Below, one piece after another: positions 6,734 to 7,461 of a stretch of 7,461 nucleotides of DNA. Position 1 is the first letter of the stretch. Every line of letters starts with the position of its first letter. Below the pieces are notes generated by a model that worked only from the letters and a program-made list of their open reading frames with translations, did not search any database and was not told where the DNA came from. The DNA is from an uncultured Lachnospiraceae bacterium (GTDB lineage: Bacteria > Bacillota > Clostridia > Lachnospirales > Lachnospiraceae), in the NCBI GenBank assembly GCA_902782625.1, contig CACZNZ010000533.1:1-7461 (forward strand), read 5' to 3'. The translations under genes were made by a program, and so were the position numbers.

Positions 6734-6905
6734 AAAAATCAGCCTATGGGAGAAGATCTCTTGCGAAGTTTGCGTCGTTAAGGTTTGCGCTAGCTTCCGC
6801 CACCGAGCGCGTGTCCGAGCGTAAGCGAGTTTGCGCGAATGGCGGATCATCAGCGCGCAAACCGAAACAGCAAACGCAAACAGTCTTCTCCATATGCTGA
6901 TTTTT
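6734..6905. repeat. 172-bp imperfect palindrome with A/T tracts, probable bidirectional terminator or REP/MITE-like element
   Basis: The end arms 6734-6756 and 6884-6905 pair over 21 bp with one mismatch (C6744/T6895) and one bulge (G6750), starting with AAAAATCAGC against GCTGATTTTT. Further in, TTTGCGT (6769-6775) pairs with ACGCAAA (6874-6880), GGTTTGCGC (6782-6790) with GCGCAAACC (6855-6863), and TCCGCCA (6796-6802) with TGGCGGA (6840-6846). The apex is GC-rich, with GAGCG repeats and CGCG-type pairing. Seven A lie at the left end (6732-6738) and five T at the right, so transcripts from either side would end in U runs. The right end is 11 bp from the nitroreductase stop, placing it as that gene's terminator. 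Its size is well above a normal terminator and suggests a repeated element. Confidence 0.7.
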
Positions 6906-6916
6906 CCTCTGCTTTT

Positions 6917-7461
6917 TTATAATCTTCCTGCGCCGATTTCAAAATGACATTTCACGATCCCCAGATCCACCTGACTGAATATTCCTCCTTTGTCTATGAA
7001 ATCCACACTCTCGTCTTTGTTCAGGCGGATAACAAACTTCTGCTGATTGATGGCGGTTGGTGCAAGGAGGGCCATCTCAACGCCTTTGTCAAACCACTCC
7101 GGTCTTTCGCCTTCTGCTTCTGTTACCTGCTCAGGTTTCTTTGACTTACGGGGTTTTCCGTTTGTTTTTCCATATCCTACGGCGATACTGATCACGAGTT
7201 TCTCTCCGTCTGCTACTTCTGCGCCAATATTCTTTTTGTTAAACATTCCTGCCCAGCAGGTATTCAGTCCTAGTTCCTGAATAAACAGGACTAATTTTTC
7301 GCCATAATAACCGATTCTTTGTTCCAGAGTTTCATCTTCTTTTCCAACACAGGCAATGACGCTTGGGGCAGAACCCAGACCAGCCACTTTATTCATGAGC
7401 TTGTTATAGGTTTTTCCGGCATCTTCTATAAATTGAAGATGAAGTTTTCCTTCTTTGTTTA
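6917..7461 (-). CDS. Nitroreductase family protein (TM1586-like), C-terminal part
   Basis: The reverse strand is open from the window edge to TAA at 6919-6917, giving 180 residues; the N-terminal part is outside. An internal ATG at 7396 is not the real start, because coding sequence of the same family continues upstream of it (EDAGKTYNKLMNKVAGLG). The match to the putative TM1586-type nitroreductases (PF14512) comes from GYYGEKLVLFIQELGLNTCWAGMF, split here as GYYGEKLVLF then IQELGLNTCWAGMF, together with ALLAPTAINQQKF and the C-terminal VDLGIVKCHFEIGAG. Such proteins are predicted FMN-dependent oxidoreductases reducing nitro or quinone-like compounds; true substrates are mostly unknown. It converges on the FeoAB gene, and its transcript probably ends in the palindrome at 6734-6905. 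Confidence 0.88.
   Translation of the reverse strand, partial: NKEGKLHLQFIEDAGKTYNKLMNKVAGLGSAPSVIACVGKEDETLEQRIGYYGEKLVLFIQELGLNTCWAGMFNKKNIGAEVADGEKLVISIAVGYGKTNGKPRKSKKPEQVTEAEGERPEWFDKGVEMALLAPTAINQQKFVIRLNKDESVDFIDKGGIFSQVDLGIVKCHFEIGAGRL

Larger units (their letters stand above)
6381..6916. other. Convergent intergenic region, palindrome-rich and without a credible gene
   Basis: This 536-bp gap separates the rightward FeoAB gene from the leftward nitroreductase. Short open frames exist on both strands (for example 6494-6709 and 6537-6722), but none has a ribosome binding site, a recognisable motif or independence from the palindromes. It holds three separate inverted-repeat structures, at 6386-6453, 6506-6636 and 6734-6905. 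I see nothing recognisable in the spacers 6454-6505 and 6637-6733. A decayed mobile element is possible, but no transposase remnant was recognised. Confidence 0.6.

Noticed and set aside
6706..6900. 64-codon rightward frame
   Set aside because: It is almost entirely within the 172-bp palindrome, and its Arg/Ser/Ala-rich composition reflects the GC-rich hairpin.
6734..6905. CRISPR array suggested by repeated TTTGCG words
   Set aside because: The repeats are short, irregularly spaced and in both orientations, and they form a hairpin rather than regular direct repeats with unique spacers.

Overview
The window looks like ordinary chromosomal DNA from an anaerobic, probably gut-associated, Bacillota (Clostridia, most likely Lachnospiraceae-like). 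This is inferred from the strong AGGAGG-type ribosome binding sites, TATAAT-type promoters with TG extensions, a PepV-type M20 dipeptidase, a FeoA-FeoB fusion and a TM1586-type nitroreductase. The species cannot be named from the sequence alone.

Layout. Positions 1-2424 hold two leftward genes: the N-terminal 232 codons of a beta-lactamase-fold serine hydrolase (cut by the window edge) and, upstream of it, a complete tannase/feruloyl-esterase-family hydrolase of 548 residues. A leftward intrinsic terminator separates them. Positions 2425-2613 are a divergent control region. It holds back-to-back extended -10 promoters, a perfect 9-bp inverted repeat between them and a weak Fur-box-like site. 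Positions 2614-6380 hold a rightward two-gene operon with a 14-nt gap: an M20 metallodipeptidase followed by a FeoA-FeoB fused ferrous iron transporter. Positions 6381-6916 are a 536-bp convergent intergenic region with no credible gene but three successive palindromes: a bidirectional terminator overlapping the FeoB end, a 131-nt nested imperfect hairpin, and a 172-nt imperfect hairpin with A/T tracts at both ends. Positions 6917-7461 hold the C-terminal 180 residues of a leftward nitroreductase-family protein.

How the genes may work together. The leftward pair are two alpha/beta or beta-lactamase-fold hydrolases that could act on ester or amide substrates inside the cell. The rightward operon joins cytoplasmic dipeptide hydrolysis to ferrous iron import. 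The divergent region could let one regulator set both units; this is inference from the palindrome's position.

No defence system, CRISPR array, tRNA, rRNA or complete mobile element was seen. The most unusual material is the palindrome-rich intergenic region and the sequence departures in the two leftward hydrolases.
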